From: Periconia sp. R9002
Lineage: Eukaryota; Ascomycota; Dothideomycetes; Pleosporales; Periconiaceae
DNA: 64,000 bases
Assembly: GCA_023627715.1 (NCBI GenBank)
Contig: JAMAHW010000017.1
Coordinates: 62,001 to 126,000 of the forward strand
Direction: 5' to 3'
A program made the translations under genes and the position numbers. The notes below the pieces were generated by a model. It was not told the DNA's origin. It did no database searches and saw only the letters and a program-made list of their open reading frames with translations. Numbering within the stretch: position 1 is the first letter of the stretch; the number at the start of each line of letters is the position of its first letter. This document shows, piece by piece, positions 24,067 through 34,714 of the stretch.

Positions 24067-25928
24067 GATGGTCGCCGAACGGATCTTGTGAGTATTGTGG
24101 GGTACAAACTTCGCACTCGACGCGTCTGAGATACGCGAAGCTCAGGCTAGGCCGGATGTGGCAGACGGAATTCACGTGACAGCGTTTCGTCGTGGAGATT
24201 ACATAATTCAAGGGAACAGGAGCAATCAGCATTCGTGGTTCGGTGGGGATCATCTCCGAGCAGCAGCAGACCAGCAATGATCAATTTACACTCTCTTTGC
24301 CAGATCGATTCGTGTACGTTACCTACGATGTGTGCACAGTGTGAATGATGCAGAGGCTGTTGTTCTAGATGTCTGACAAAATGAGGAAAAGTGGATGGAT
24401 AGGCTCTATCTAGATGTACGTCATGTCCTTGGTGATGGGTTCGAACTTGAACCGGAGGTTTTTTTAGTCTTCGGTCTACTGTGTGTACCAGAGGCAAAAG
24501 CTGCAGGGCAAGCTACACATGGCATGCATGCACAGCCTCGTGTCACGTGTGAGATGTCGTGTTTATCCGGTGGCTCAGTTGTCGAAACTGTGGACGGGAA
24601 TTAAGAATGGTGGAACTGTGGCCAATGCCCATCTTCTGTCGTTACCTAGATGTCTGTTGCCCAATCGTTGCAGGACAAACCCTTGTATGCTGTCTTTGAA
24701 GGTCAAGGGATCTGCCGGTTGCCTGTTACAAAGGCAGGGAGCTTCATCTGTCTTTGTGGCAGCGAGCTTCTCGAATCCTGTCTTTGTCCAGCCCGGGAAC
24801 AGCGTCCATGTTCGGCGTCTGCACAACAAGCAGCGAGCAGAAAAGGCATTCAATGTTAGCCATACAGCAACCGCGCGTCGCGTCATTGGGGAATGAGACG
24901 GGGCAAAGGGCACCTCGGCGGCTGACGTACGAGGCGGCTCGGCGTTACTCCGTCTCCTTCTTCAATAGACAGAGGAGAAGAACAAGGCACTTTGTTTTGT
25001 GCTCCAACAAGGCAGGTACATAACGTTGAATGGCAATGACATTCATTGAGCATCGGGCCGGAGATAAAGAAACATAGGCATCCATCAGCGTCCGACTACA
25101 AGAGGCCCCTTTGGGTCTTTAGTCAAGGGTGGTACGAATGTAGATTGCGTCAAGTAAGCGCTTGAGGAAGTGTTTGAGCTTCGGCGGCTGTTGACAGCGG
25201 CGATCCGACGTCGAGACACTCACGCACAAGCTGGCGGCCAAGGCCACGCAGTTAGTCCTTCTTGACCGCGTCATCGCTCCTGCAACCCTTTTTTTTTCGC
25301 CCGCTACCACTGGACGGCACAGGCACAGCCTGAGCGAGAGGATTGCGTGGTCCATCAGGAACAGAGCCAAATAAAACCATCTCGTTGCCGGCCAACCGCC
25401 CATCCAATGTCCATCCATCCATTCGTCCTACCGTACATTACTTGAACCACAACCACAAATAACTTACATACCTACAAAGGTACAGAGATACTCACTCACA
25501 ACACGAACAGCCCACGTCATCGATCCCTTCGCACTGCCGGCAGCACATCGCAGCACATCGCAGTGCATTGGATTGCAAACCTCACAGTTGCTAACTACAA
25601 ATCAACTGCTGCAGCTTTGGTTTGGGTTCCGTCGACCAGTCCTAACTGCCCCGAGCAATAAAAGCCACAGTCGGTCCGTCGCAGATCTCGCCCCAGCTAT
25701 TTGCGGCCTCAAACCCAACGAGCTTCAGCTCTCTTAGCCGCTTCACAAGCCACAGCGGCGTATACGCGCACGCACACGACAGAGGCGTTTCACGATACCC
25801 ACCCCCCGTGTTGTAGTAGCTGTACTGTCGTAGTACTCATACATATCCGCCTCCCTGCTGCGCAATTCCATCCGGTTTCTTCTCCCATTGCTCCCACCTA
25901 CCTATACCTCTCGCGACACGCAGAAGCA
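24067..25928. promoter_or_regulatory. Divergent intergenic region, RFC4 / aspartic protease
   Basis: This 1.9-kb region holds the promoters of RFC4 (minus) and the protease (plus). A short direct repeat gcagcacatc x2 lies at about 25,543-25,562. The last 200 bp before the protease ATG are C/T/A-rich, typical of a fungal leader, and an aataaaag element near 25,658 may be TATA-like. Frames above 100 codons on both strands lack motifs and I do not call them. Confidence 0.4.
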
Positions 25929-27454
25929 ATGAAGTACTCGACGCTGGCGCTGGTCGCTCAGCTGGTGACGTCGTCATGGCTAACAGCGACGGCGGCGGAG
26001 CTGGTGCAGAGAGAGGTAAGCGCTTCTTGGCTCTCCCCAGATTCTTCCCCTCCCCTCTTATCGTCTCTTATCCACACAAGCTAACACAGCACGCCCCATG
26101 CTAGCAGCCCAGAGTACTCTCGCTCGATATTGAGCGTCGCCGTATAGAGAATCCCATCCAGCGCGAACGCCTGCGCCGAAGACAGTCCTCCAAGACCGTC
26201 CAGCAAACGCTCGACAACCTCGAAACCCTCTACTTTGCCAACGCAAGCTTGGGCACCCCGCCGCAGAACCTCCGCCTCCATATCGACACCGGCAGCAGCG
26301 ATCTTTGGACCAACGCAGGTAACTCCCGCCTGTGTTCCTCCCGTGGCAGCCCCTGCGCCCAGTCGGGCACATACTCCGCCAACGACTCCTCGACCTACTC
26401 GTACGTCAACAGTGTCTTCAACATCAGCTATGTAGATGGCTCCGGCGCGTCGGGCGACTACGCCACAGACACTTTCCGCTTCGGCGGTCGAGACATTAAG
26501 AACCTCCAGTTCGGTATTGGTTACTCATCGACCTCGCCCGAGGGCATCCTTGGTATTGGATACACCGTCAACGAGGTTCAAGTGAACCGCGCCCGCCTCC
26601 AACCTTACCCCAACCTGCCGCAGAAGCTGGCCGATGACGGTACCATCAGCGCCAACGCCTATTCTTTATGGCTGAACGATCTGGATGCATCGACGGGGAG
26701 CATTCTCTTTGGTGGGATAGATACCAGCAAGTTTCACGGAGATTTGCAGCTGCTCCCCATCATCCAGGAGCGAGGCGTGCACGCCGAGTTCATCATTGCT
26801 CTGACTGGCATGGGTCAAAACGGCAATACAAACTCCATCTTTACCAACGAAAGTATTGCAGTATTGCTCGACTCGGGATCATCCCTCATGTATCTGCCCG
26901 ATAACATCGCCAACGCCTTGTACCAAGCCTACGGGGCTCGGTACGATTCCTCCCAGGGCGCCGCCTTTGTCGACTGCAACCTGGGTACCCGTCAAGGCTC
27001 CATCGAATTCACCTTCTCGGGGGTAACCATTTCGGTCGATCTCAGCGAGCTCGTCATAACAGTCGATTTCCAGCGCGGTCGACCCGTCTGCATCTTGGGT
27101 GTGAGCCCATCAGGCGACAGTCTATCCGTGCTCGGCGACACTTTCCTACGGTCTGCCTACGTCGTATACGATCTCCAGAACAACCAAATCGGGCTGGCGC
27201 AGACCAATTTCAACGCTACCGGCACCTCAAACATACGAGAAATCACAAACGGCACGAACGGTGTGCCGAGCGCCACCCTCGTACAAAACGCCGTCTCCAC
27301 AGCTAATGTTGGTCAAGGCGGTGGCCGTATCTTCGGCCCCTCGGTCAGCGAGTCTAGTGCGGCTGCTATGCCACTTATCACTGGGAGCCCGTGGCATGTT
27401 GCTGGTATGGCTGCTGCCGGCGCGGGAGTGATGCTGGGCTTCAACGGCTTCTAA
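25929..27454 (+). CDS. GPI-anchored aspartic protease (yapsin / candidapepsin-like, A1 family)
   Basis: This is a secreted aspartic endopeptidase expected at the cell surface, where yapsins process wall and secreted proteins. Exon 1 is 25929-26015 and encodes a signal peptide (MKYSTLALVAQLVTSSWLTA). Exon 2 starts at 26105 or 26108 because the acceptor is a TAG-CAG tandem; both keep frame and differ by one Gln. The total is 477 or 478 residues. A propeptide with basic ERLRRRQ precedes the mature domain, which opens with YFANASLGTPPQ. The two catalytic motifs are DTGSSDLW (Asp about 89) and DSGSSLMYLP (Asp about 284). The flap segment is SYVDGSGASGDYATDTF, and VLGDTFLRSAYVVYDLQNNQIGLAQ lies near the end. 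A Ser/Ala-rich tail and a hydrophobic C-terminus (VAGMAAAGAGVMLGFNGF) look like a GPI-attachment signal. Confidence 0.93.
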
Positions 27455-29168
27455 ACTTGTCACATTATCCTTGCATGCTTTCTGTCTCCATCTTTCTATC
27501 GCTCTTTTCACATACCCACGCATTTTTTTACACGTTGTCAGGATAGACATTCTGGGAGGGGTGCATTTGCTCGTTCTTGCATTTCCACGGCGTTTTTTTA
27601 CTTACACATGTATTCTTGGATATTCGGTGTTTCAGTGGGCAAAACGTGACGTTTCGGATGCTTTTTCCTTCTTGTGTTATGGTTTTTTTTTTGTTTTCTT
27701 GCTTCGAAAATCGGCAAGCGTGCTCTTGGTTCGATATCGACACACAGTATGTATATATGTCTCCTGTATATACATGTTACGTTGACCACCCGTGTGTATA
27801 TGAGGCCATACTGGCTTGGGGGGTGAGTGGGAACCAATTACATAGGTTCTCTGCATGTAGAGAAAAGGAGCAAAAATCGAAGGTGTCTACAAAGGAAGAC
27901 GATGCATATGGAAAAATGAATTGAAATCTTACTACACTCTACCCCTCACTCACACGTCACATTCACGTCCCTCTCGTTCAAGCTAAAATTCGTGCTTTCC
28001 CTTCCCGTTGGAACAACGTGTAACGTCGTGGTACCTCGGCAAGCCGGCAGTTTTGTACTGTAGGTATGACGGGAAGAAAGAACGGTAACTAACTAGGGGA
28101 GGTGTGTAGCACATGGACGGACGATATGTGGTACGATGTGAGGAAGGGATTGCTTTGTACGGACTAGCTAGCTGACATCGGGGACTTAGCAATTAACTAT
28201 GGGTGGATTACAGTAAGGTACCTCCACTTGGAGTTCGTGAGAGAATCTGGTAGGCTAGTGTAGTGTCTTGAAGAGTTCTACTCACGCGCGAGCTAGTTCG
28301 TTAGGTACAGTACTGTAGGGGAACGACTGGTCAGTGGTACCCCAACGCAAGCGCGGGGCAAACCGTTCGGCAGGAACGAGGAACGAACGATTGATCTCTT
28401 TAGTCTCGATACGGGATGAGGGAAAGAGGGTATGTGCAACGAGGGAATGACGTCTTGTTCCCTTTTTTTCCGAGGGGTCAGAGTCCCGAATCGGGTGATA
28501 TGTGTGGCGGGACGTAGTTGTGTATAAATACGGGTTTGAACTACATTCGACCACCCGTGGTTGAGATTGATGTTCGTTTCCACCTTGGAATGTTCTTTTC
28601 CCTGAAGTTCACTTGATTTGTCTGGATTTTTCTTTGAGTTTAAAGTTTGAAAGAACTTCGACCCCGCGCCCCGAGGTTTGGAAAGTTTAGAGTTTCTGGA
28701 AAGATCCAGTGGAAAAGGGTTTCTCTTCTTTTAGGGTTTGGTTGTGTTGTGTTTTGTTGGGATCAATCGATAAGAGAGAGGTAAGTACGGTTCGTATAAA
28801 GGTTTGGGTTTTGGTGTTTCTCTTTCCTTCTTTGGGATTTTTTTCTTCTGCTCTTTCTTTCGTTCGTTCGATCTGTTGTCTGCCTGCGAGTTGTCGTGCG
28901 CTCTTTTCTCACGCGCGCGTGATAATAAGAAGGGTCTAACTTCGCCACTTCTGTTTCCCTTTCCCTTCGTTTCCTTCCGTTGTTGGACTCGTTTTCGTTT
29001 CCTTAGTTTATAAGGCTGGCTTCTCTCCCCCTCTCGCCGACGATTTTTGTTTTCTTACTTCATCATCGGTTTCGGTTCGTCCCTCTGACTTCCGGACTTT
29101 AGACGGTATACATTCACATACCATACGCATACTCTAATCCAAACACCGCTTTTTTTCCCATCTTCACC
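27455..29168. promoter_or_regulatory. Intergenic; pyrimidine-rich promoter of small secreted protein
   Basis: This is 1.7 kb between two plus-strand genes. T/C-rich sequence dominates 28,800-29,165, ending tctaatccaaacaccg then tcttcaccatg, which is typical of a fungal core promoter and leader. TATA-like elements are tataaa at about 28,523 and about 28,795. No coding frame has support. Confidence 0.45.
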
Positions 29169-29839
29169 ATGAAGACCGTCTCCATCATCTCCACGCTCTT
29201 CGGGCTCTCCCTCGCCCAGTTCAACACATACTCGGCGCCCTTCCGTCTGGTAGTCACATCCGACGATCCGACGCTCAACAACACAGGTACGTAATTGCCC
29301 TCGAATTAGCAGCTCGCCACCAACGGACCACTAACACCTACGTCACAGCCCTCGGTGCATGCCACCAAGGCGCGGCTACCGAAGGTCTCTGCCAAACCAA
29401 CGAAACCACGTCGGCGCCCCCAACCCCCTACACCACCTTCTACCAAGCGTTGTCTAGCAACGGCGGTTCCGCCTACGACACCCCGGGCATTATCTACTAC
29501 AACCTCACCATGTCGGGCGGCACCCAAGTCCCCTCCGCGCTGCGCTTGACGCAAGACTTCACCTCGGACGTGGCCATTCCCATCTTCCTGCCCGGCAACT
29601 CGACCTACACGCCCCTCAGCGTCTTGCCGGAATGCGAGGAGCTGTACATTCCACGTCGTCTGGATGACTCGTCTAGCCCGCCAAGGTACCTTGACCAGCC
29701 CGAGAAGGTGAAGAGCTGGTATGTTTGCCTTACGAGGTATTCGTATGAGTATCACATGCTTGTGTGGAAGGTGGGTGGCAGGGCAAACCCTGTCAACCCG
29801 AGCTGCAAGAAGGTGCTGGTTCGCAGGGTGTTTACTTGA
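29169..29839 (+). CDS. Small secreted protein of fungal family, about 200 aa
   Basis: Exons 29169-29286 and 29349-29839, with a 62-nt intron, encode 202 residues. The N-terminus MKTVSIISTLFGLSLAQ is a signal peptide. The mature part starts APFRLVVTSDDPTLNNT, then ACHQGAATEGLC with two nearby Cys, then a Thr-rich stretch with N-glycosylation sequons (NET, NLT, NST). It continues with YTPLSVLPECEELYIPRR and ends WYVCLTRYSYEYHMLVWKVGG and NPSCKKVLVRRV. This layout (short Cys pair near the start, WYVC and Y-Y-W near the end) recalls ascomycete secreted proteins of unknown function, possibly the DUF7907 group; that assignment is from memory and unverified. There is no catalytic motif. It could be a cell-wall or apoplastic protein. 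Confidence 0.85.
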
Positions 29840-30701
29840 TTCTTTTCCGGGTCTGTTGTTCTTACACATGATGGATGCGAGTGGAGGGGCGGCGTTTGCT
29901 GTGATGAATGATGGGACCATGGTTTTGTTTGTTTCTTTTTGTTGATGGGCGCATTGGTATTGAGTTTTAGTTTTCTTTGGTTGCGAAGGAAGGCGGGAAG
30001 TATGAACGAAAAGCATTGATAGATTTGCCTGCGCTGTGGAAGCAGGTTCATTCGCGTTTAGTTTTTGTTTCTGTACCCTGAATAATCATAATGTGTATTC
30101 TCTAGCGAAAATTGAGTTCCATGGCGGTGTTGCTCCTGCACTGTTAACCCGTGATTTATGTTTTGATATGTGCTTTGGTCGAGCTGTCTGACCTTGGAGT
30201 CGTACGAGTGCATGGGTGTACCTGCCTACTTTCCTGCATACCTATGCTTCACCCACGCCCGATTGGAATCAATCGAAGACTTACGCACTGTTGAAATCTC
30301 TCCTCCACAATATCAAAAGAACCCTTTTTTTTCTTCTTTTAATGCCAAGAGAGGGCCCCGTGTTATACTGAGATACTTAGCGTACGCTATTCCGCACTGT
30401 AAAGGTACCCTCTCAAAGCATAGTCTCACCACCCTCTTACCCCATCTCTCGTGCATAGCCATTGTTTTATATCTATCTCGTTGTCTCCTTATTTTGTATA
30501 TGAACCCTATCTCGAAAAAACAAAAAGTTAAAACAAAATGTGAAAATGGATGTTTGCATGTCGGCTTGGGAATTGCAAAATTTGCCATGTGTGTGTGTGT
30601 GGGTAACATTTCGTTAGTTATGTAGTGTTGGTCCTTTTTGGAAGTTTTTGATGTTTGAAGTGGTGGGATCGTGTGTGCGAATTGCGGTGGTGCTGGTGTT
30701 T

Positions 30702-30778
30702 GGGGTTGTTGGGATGGTGGGATTGGGATTGGGAGGGTGGTGGATGCGTGGGATTGGGATTGGGATTGGGAAGGGGGG
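30702..30778 (+). repeat. GGGATT tandem / potential G-quadruplex
   Basis: Repeated gggatt units, with four GGG tracts separated by att at 30,750-30,770 and a six-G run at 30,773-30,778. More G-runs lie just upstream from 30,702. The core matches the G3-N3-G3-N3-G3-N3-G3 pattern. It lies downstream of the small secreted-protein gene. Confidence 0.6.
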
Positions 30779-31094
30779 ATAATGGGGGTGACGTGACACT
30801 TCTGGATGATGGAACGGTGGTGGGGAGATTTGTTCGAGGGGTAGATAAGAAGAGGGGCTGAAATTAAAAAAAACTTGATGTTTTATTTTGGTCTTGGGTG
30901 ATGAGTTTTGTTTCGAGTCGAATCCTTTTTTTCGTGCGCGCTGGTATGAGTATCTGTCGAAAAGGGTATATATCATCAATTATAATAAGTGATTTGTTAA
31001 TCAGTCACTTTTTACTTTTGACAGTATTAGTGTAAGCATCAATACATAAAGACAGATATAGAGTAGGGGGAGGGAGAAAGGAAGGGTCGACTAA

Positions 31095-31125
31095 AGAACT
31101 TCTACAATGGGAATGTAGAAGTTCT
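31095..31125. repeat. Perfect inverted repeat, 12-bp arms, 7-nt loop
   Basis: Arms agaacttctaca (31,095-31,106) and tgtagaagttct (31,114-31,125) are exact reverse complements around atgggaa. The position, about 285 bp past the stop of the crystallin-like gene and 1.25 kb past the other stop, allows a role in 3'-end formation for the minus-strand gene. That role is inference. Confidence 0.6.
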
Positions 31126-31409
31126 AACCCCCGAATGAGGAGAGTAAGTGAAATGCGAAGGAAGGGGGTGTAAACAATGTGAGTTAGCGGTATTTTTCTT
31201 CAAGAAAAAACATGGGGGAAAGTGGGGGGATTTTCATCTGTATTACTATTCGAAAGCAGGCATCCCAATTCCAATTCGCAAACCGCAATCCGTGCTCTTC
31301 ATCCCTATTTTCTCATCGTTCTTGTTGGGGTGTTAGGGCAAGTCACCTCTCTTGATATCCATCCGGAAAAGACCTGTCTCCTTTACAAACTCCCAAAACG
31401 ATCGTCCGT

Positions 31410-31928
31410 CTAAGCGACAAGACCCTCAGGCCCGAAGTGTCGCACCCCCTTGATGGTGAAGTTCGTCATAGCGGCGAATCTCTCTCCAGAGCCACAGATG
31501 TAGCTCATGAAGCCGTGACCCTTGGGCGTCTTGACTTCCGCCACATCTGTCGGCCCGTGTACCTTGGCCACAAAATTCTGTTGCGAGGGGGCTTCGCAGG
31601 AACCTGAATCCGTGAAGAAGAGACATGTGCATGTCTTCGAGCAGATCTTCACTGATAGGACCGGCTTAATGCTGTTAAGTGTTAGTGTTTTAGTTAGAAA
31701 AGGGGGGAAGGGAAGGGGGAAGAGGTTAGTTACTTACTTGGGATTGCCTGCACCGTCGACATTGAGCGGGTAGCATGTAGCTACCGTCCGATTCTCCAGC
31801 AGGAAGTTAGAGTGCCCCTGGTAATTGGGCTCCGTGTATATGATTCCCACGTCCTGGAAGGAGGGCGTGTTGATGATGCCCTGGTGGGGGAGCGCTGTGG
31901 TGAGCGCTCCGAAGAGGGAGAGAGGCAA
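31410..31928 (-). CDS. Small betagamma-crystallin-like protein, reading frame lacking an ATG
   Basis: Two exons on the minus strand, 31738-about 31928 and 31410-31671, are joined by a 66-nt intron with a clean GTAAGT donor and AACAG acceptor. They encode about 150 residues. The segment IIYTEPNYQGHSNFLLEN fits the betagamma-crystallin Greek-key motif (aromatic, x, E, ..., Y-x-G). Seven Cys follow (TCYP, KICSKTCTCLFF, SCEAP, YICGSG), suggesting disulfides and secretion. A leader-like LPLSLFGALTTALP precedes it. No in-frame ATG occurs anywhere in exon 1 or its 5' extension up to an in-frame stop at 32,028-32,030; the boundary given here starts at a TTG. The first in-frame ATG lies late in exon 2. 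A 10-bp tandem repeat overlaps the expected start. It could be a start-lost or frameshifted allele, a non-AUG start, or a sequencing error. Confidence 0.65.
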
Positions 31929-31956
31929 GCGAGGGCAAGCGAGTCGAAGCGAGTCG
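31925..31956. repeat. 10-bp tandem repeat, about 3 copies
   Basis: The heptamer aagcgag recurs exactly every 10 bp (31,927, 31,937 and 31,947) with similar flanks. Because 10 is not a multiple of three, gain or loss of a unit shifts frame. It overlaps the 5' end of the crystallin-like gene. Confidence 0.75.
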
Positions 31957-32047
31957 TTGTGATTCCGAGTATGGGTTGATGTTGGAGTATTGGTTGTGTT
32001 GTGTCTGGTCGAGAGTTGGGTCAGTGTTCAGGGGAACCTGGGTGAAG

Positions 32048-32054
32048 TTTTATA
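32048..32054 (-). promoter_or_regulatory. TATA box of crystallin-like gene
   Basis: TATAAAA on the minus strand, about 120 bp upstream of the open frame. Transcription would start near 32,020, so the translation start should lie between there and 31,928; that stretch contains no ATG on this strand. Confidence 0.5.
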
Positions 32055-34357
32055 GTGTAGAAACCCTGAAGCTCGAGCCAACGACGAGGCTCGCCAACCA
32101 CCTACATCTGCAATGTGTATACACATTTTTCGCTTGAAAACGTGATTTGATTCGGTTTGATCCTATTGGACGACTCGATGTGACGAGGTGGTTGACACTC
32201 GTGCCTCGAGGGTCATTACACTGAAGTTTCGTTTGTTCGCCTTTGCCTTCGCCTGGGAAAGGACTGGAGCATGATTGAGCATGTTTACATAGACGGCACC
32301 GCACATACTAAGAGCACGAGATATGGAGGGAAGTGATCCGAGGATTTGTGAAATTTCCGTAAATGGAAATGTGTGAAGGGGAATAGTGGTCAGTTTACAG
32401 ATTTAGGTGGCTGCTGGATCGAGGTGTGTCCATATCACGTCCCGTGATCCTTGGTCGTACAGTCGCTCCGGGACACTAGGATAGAGGACGTCGTGGGTGC
32501 ACAATGATGGAATTGTACTTGTTCTTTCCCCGTTACACGAGCGGGGTAAATGCCGTCTTAGAGCTTTGTGCAGATAGAGGTGATGGTAGACGACAATTGG
32601 AAATCGACCTATTTGAAAACTCTCTGTTAGCTTCCTTATATATGCTACTCTAGACTGCGTCCATATATTTATATCTCAAGAGCTGTTTCTTTTGCCCGGT
32701 TTCATTCTCTATGTTACGTCAATAGCTTATTTATATCTCTTTTTGAATCCTACCAAGAAAGGCTGTGCATATGTAGATCGTGCCGAAGTTGACTGACACA
32801 TTGCCTTTTTGGCAGGTGGAGTGAAAGAACGTCTGCTTTTGACATGAATTGATGTCTTTGACTTCCATATCCTTATTTTTGCATTCGCCCATCCAATTCA
32901 GGCCTGTGGAAGCTTGATTATCGCTGCTACAAATAGAAAAATGAGCACGGGAGATGATATACCCGTCTATATAATCTCCGGGACACAGATGTTGGATGTG
33001 GCAGGTGCAAGGCTTGGAAGTCAGACTTGGTCACGTGGAACCTGGCTGAGCTAATTCACTCTGCCCGCGTGCTCAACGATATCCATGGGGGTTTAAGCTG
33101 CGGGCCTAACCCCAGATCTATTACAGGAGACAAGTGGCAAGCGTTGTAGTCCATGTTTGCCATTGGATCACTAATCCTATTTAGGGTCTTGCTGGCTGAT
33201 GGAGTTCCGCCCAGGAAAGCTTATGAACGCGATGGCGAAATTGGTTTGCGGTCAAATGATGAAATGGAGTGGTAAGCCATTCCCTATTAAATTAAGGGAA
33301 GAAAGCTCGGTGACCCGTTTGCTAAGCCAGCCTTTTGGGGGCCAGTACCGATCTACGGGAGCCCGAGCGATTTCATTTCCATATTCGTCGTTCATTTTTA
33401 AAGGCGGGAGTGCATCTATCGTGCACTAAGCCATGCACTCTCCCTTTTTAGAAAGTCTAGTAGAGTTCAGTATTACATAGTACATAACTCCTTTGTTCGT
33501 GCTCACATTTCTTGTCTATGCTCACCATTCTCGGCTACTTGTATGCGCTCCGATGTTAAGGGTCCAGGCTCACGTCTCCGAGTCTCCGGAGGAAAAAATT
33601 ACTGTCCCTAGGACAATAGCAGTTGTTGAGGCTGTGATATCGATGTGAATAGCTATCTCAGCCCGCCACAAGCTGGGTTCATGTGCCGGAACCGACGCTG
33701 ACGGAAGATGGGCGACCGTACATCTGAATGGAAGCACCGTCCACGAGGCTGTTAGCTCCGTCTGACTGGGCGTGTCGATGCCAGCCTTACTTTCAGGCCA
33801 AAGTACCGTGAGTAAGGATTTGAACGCATCGGATTGGTTGTATCGTATTCATAGGGTTCTCGACGTATTTAACACTGCCCTGTGCTCACGTGTACACCGC
33901 AGCAGCAATGCGACTATGTATGTTCAATGCTCATAACGACATTGTAGATATTTAGAGCGTCGGCAAGATTGATGCACTTGCTCCGTGGGTACTCTAACCT
34001 GCTATGTCTTGGTTTCTCTTGGACATGTTGACTGCGCCACGGGTATCAATCATCGATTGATGGGTGTTGTATCTTTGCGTTGTTCACGACAACCGCCTCG
34101 TCGTCCTTGTAGTATGTCGGATTCGTAAATCGTATTTTAGGCAGCACTATACCTACTGTGCGGGTGTGTGGTCGCAGCTGTCCGGGCCATGGGCGATCTA
34201 ACGGGCATACCTACACTCACCCACTAGTCTCCAATAGGTTGTCTACAAACGAAGCTAGTGGCGTCACGCTAGTCTATTTTCGGTAGTTCATCCCCACCAC
34301 TACAGTTAAGGTTATTATGCAACAGAGTGCGCTGTAGTCTTTTTACATGCTAAGAAT

Positions 34358-34432
34358 TCCTCCCGCTATAGCGTTACAGCTGAACGGTTTTGATGCTATG
34401 TATCCGTTCGCTAACGCGTCATAGCGGGAGGA
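34358..34432. repeat. Imperfect inverted repeat, possible MITE remnant
   Basis: Outer arms tcctcccgctat (34,358-34,369) and atagcgggagga (34,421-34,432) are exact reverse complements. Inward the match continues imperfectly (agcgttacagctgaacgg against ccgttcgctaacgcg). Total length is about 75 bp. No transposase or clear target-site duplication is visible, so the mobile origin is inferred from shape only. Confidence 0.45.
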
Positions 34433-34433
34433 A

Positions 34434-34492
34434 ATCCCTATCTTATTCCTCCGTATGTACTGGTGAGATCCTACCTTATTCCTCCGCATGTA
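34434..34492. repeat. Two direct repeats of about 25 bp
   Basis: Copies at 34,434-34,459 and 34,468-34,492 share ttattcctcc then g-atgta, and abut the inverted repeat, which also carries attcctcc. They lie about 225-280 bp upstream of the regulator ATG and could be binding sites or repeat debris. Confidence 0.5.
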
Positions 34493-34714
34493 TGGTGTCG
34501 GACAGACTAAACGTCAAATCACGACCTCAACTTCACTCAGCCCTACAGCTATTTTGTGGAAATTGGCCTAAACCCTATAAGCCCTGCACTATACGGTTGT
34601 CTCAGTTTTTATAACTCTGAGAACATGATTAAATTTATAAGGGCCTCGTGCCTGCCATCAGTCAACACATCCAACAAGCACCAGAGAACATCAACAAAGC
34701 GTACATCAAAGAAA

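Larger units (their letters stand above)
29840..31409. other. Convergent intergenic region between two small secreted-protein genes
   Basis: This is 1.6 kb between the stop codons of a plus-strand and a minus-strand gene. It holds a G-run cluster (30,702-30,778) and a perfect 12-bp hairpin (31,095-31,125), listed separately. A 236-codon minus-strand frame at its left end mostly overlaps the coding exon of the preceding gene and is a shadow. Confidence 0.5.
31957..34714. other. Gene-poor spacer before Zn2Cys6 regulator
   Basis: This 2.8-kb spacer contains the crystallin-like gene promoter at its left end, AT-richer unstructured DNA, and hairpin and direct repeats near 34,358-34,492. Frames of 74-84 codons have no motifs. 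No gene is seen. Confidence 0.5.

Noticed and set aside
24438..24453. T-arm-like sequence ggttcgaacttgaacc
   Set aside because: It forms a small hairpin but no A box, acceptor stem or anticodon arm lies at tRNA spacing, so it is not a tRNA gene.
29306..30016. 236-codon minus-strand frame
   Set aside because: Most of it is antisense to the coding exon of the small secreted-protein gene, whose frame has a signal peptide and a valid splice.
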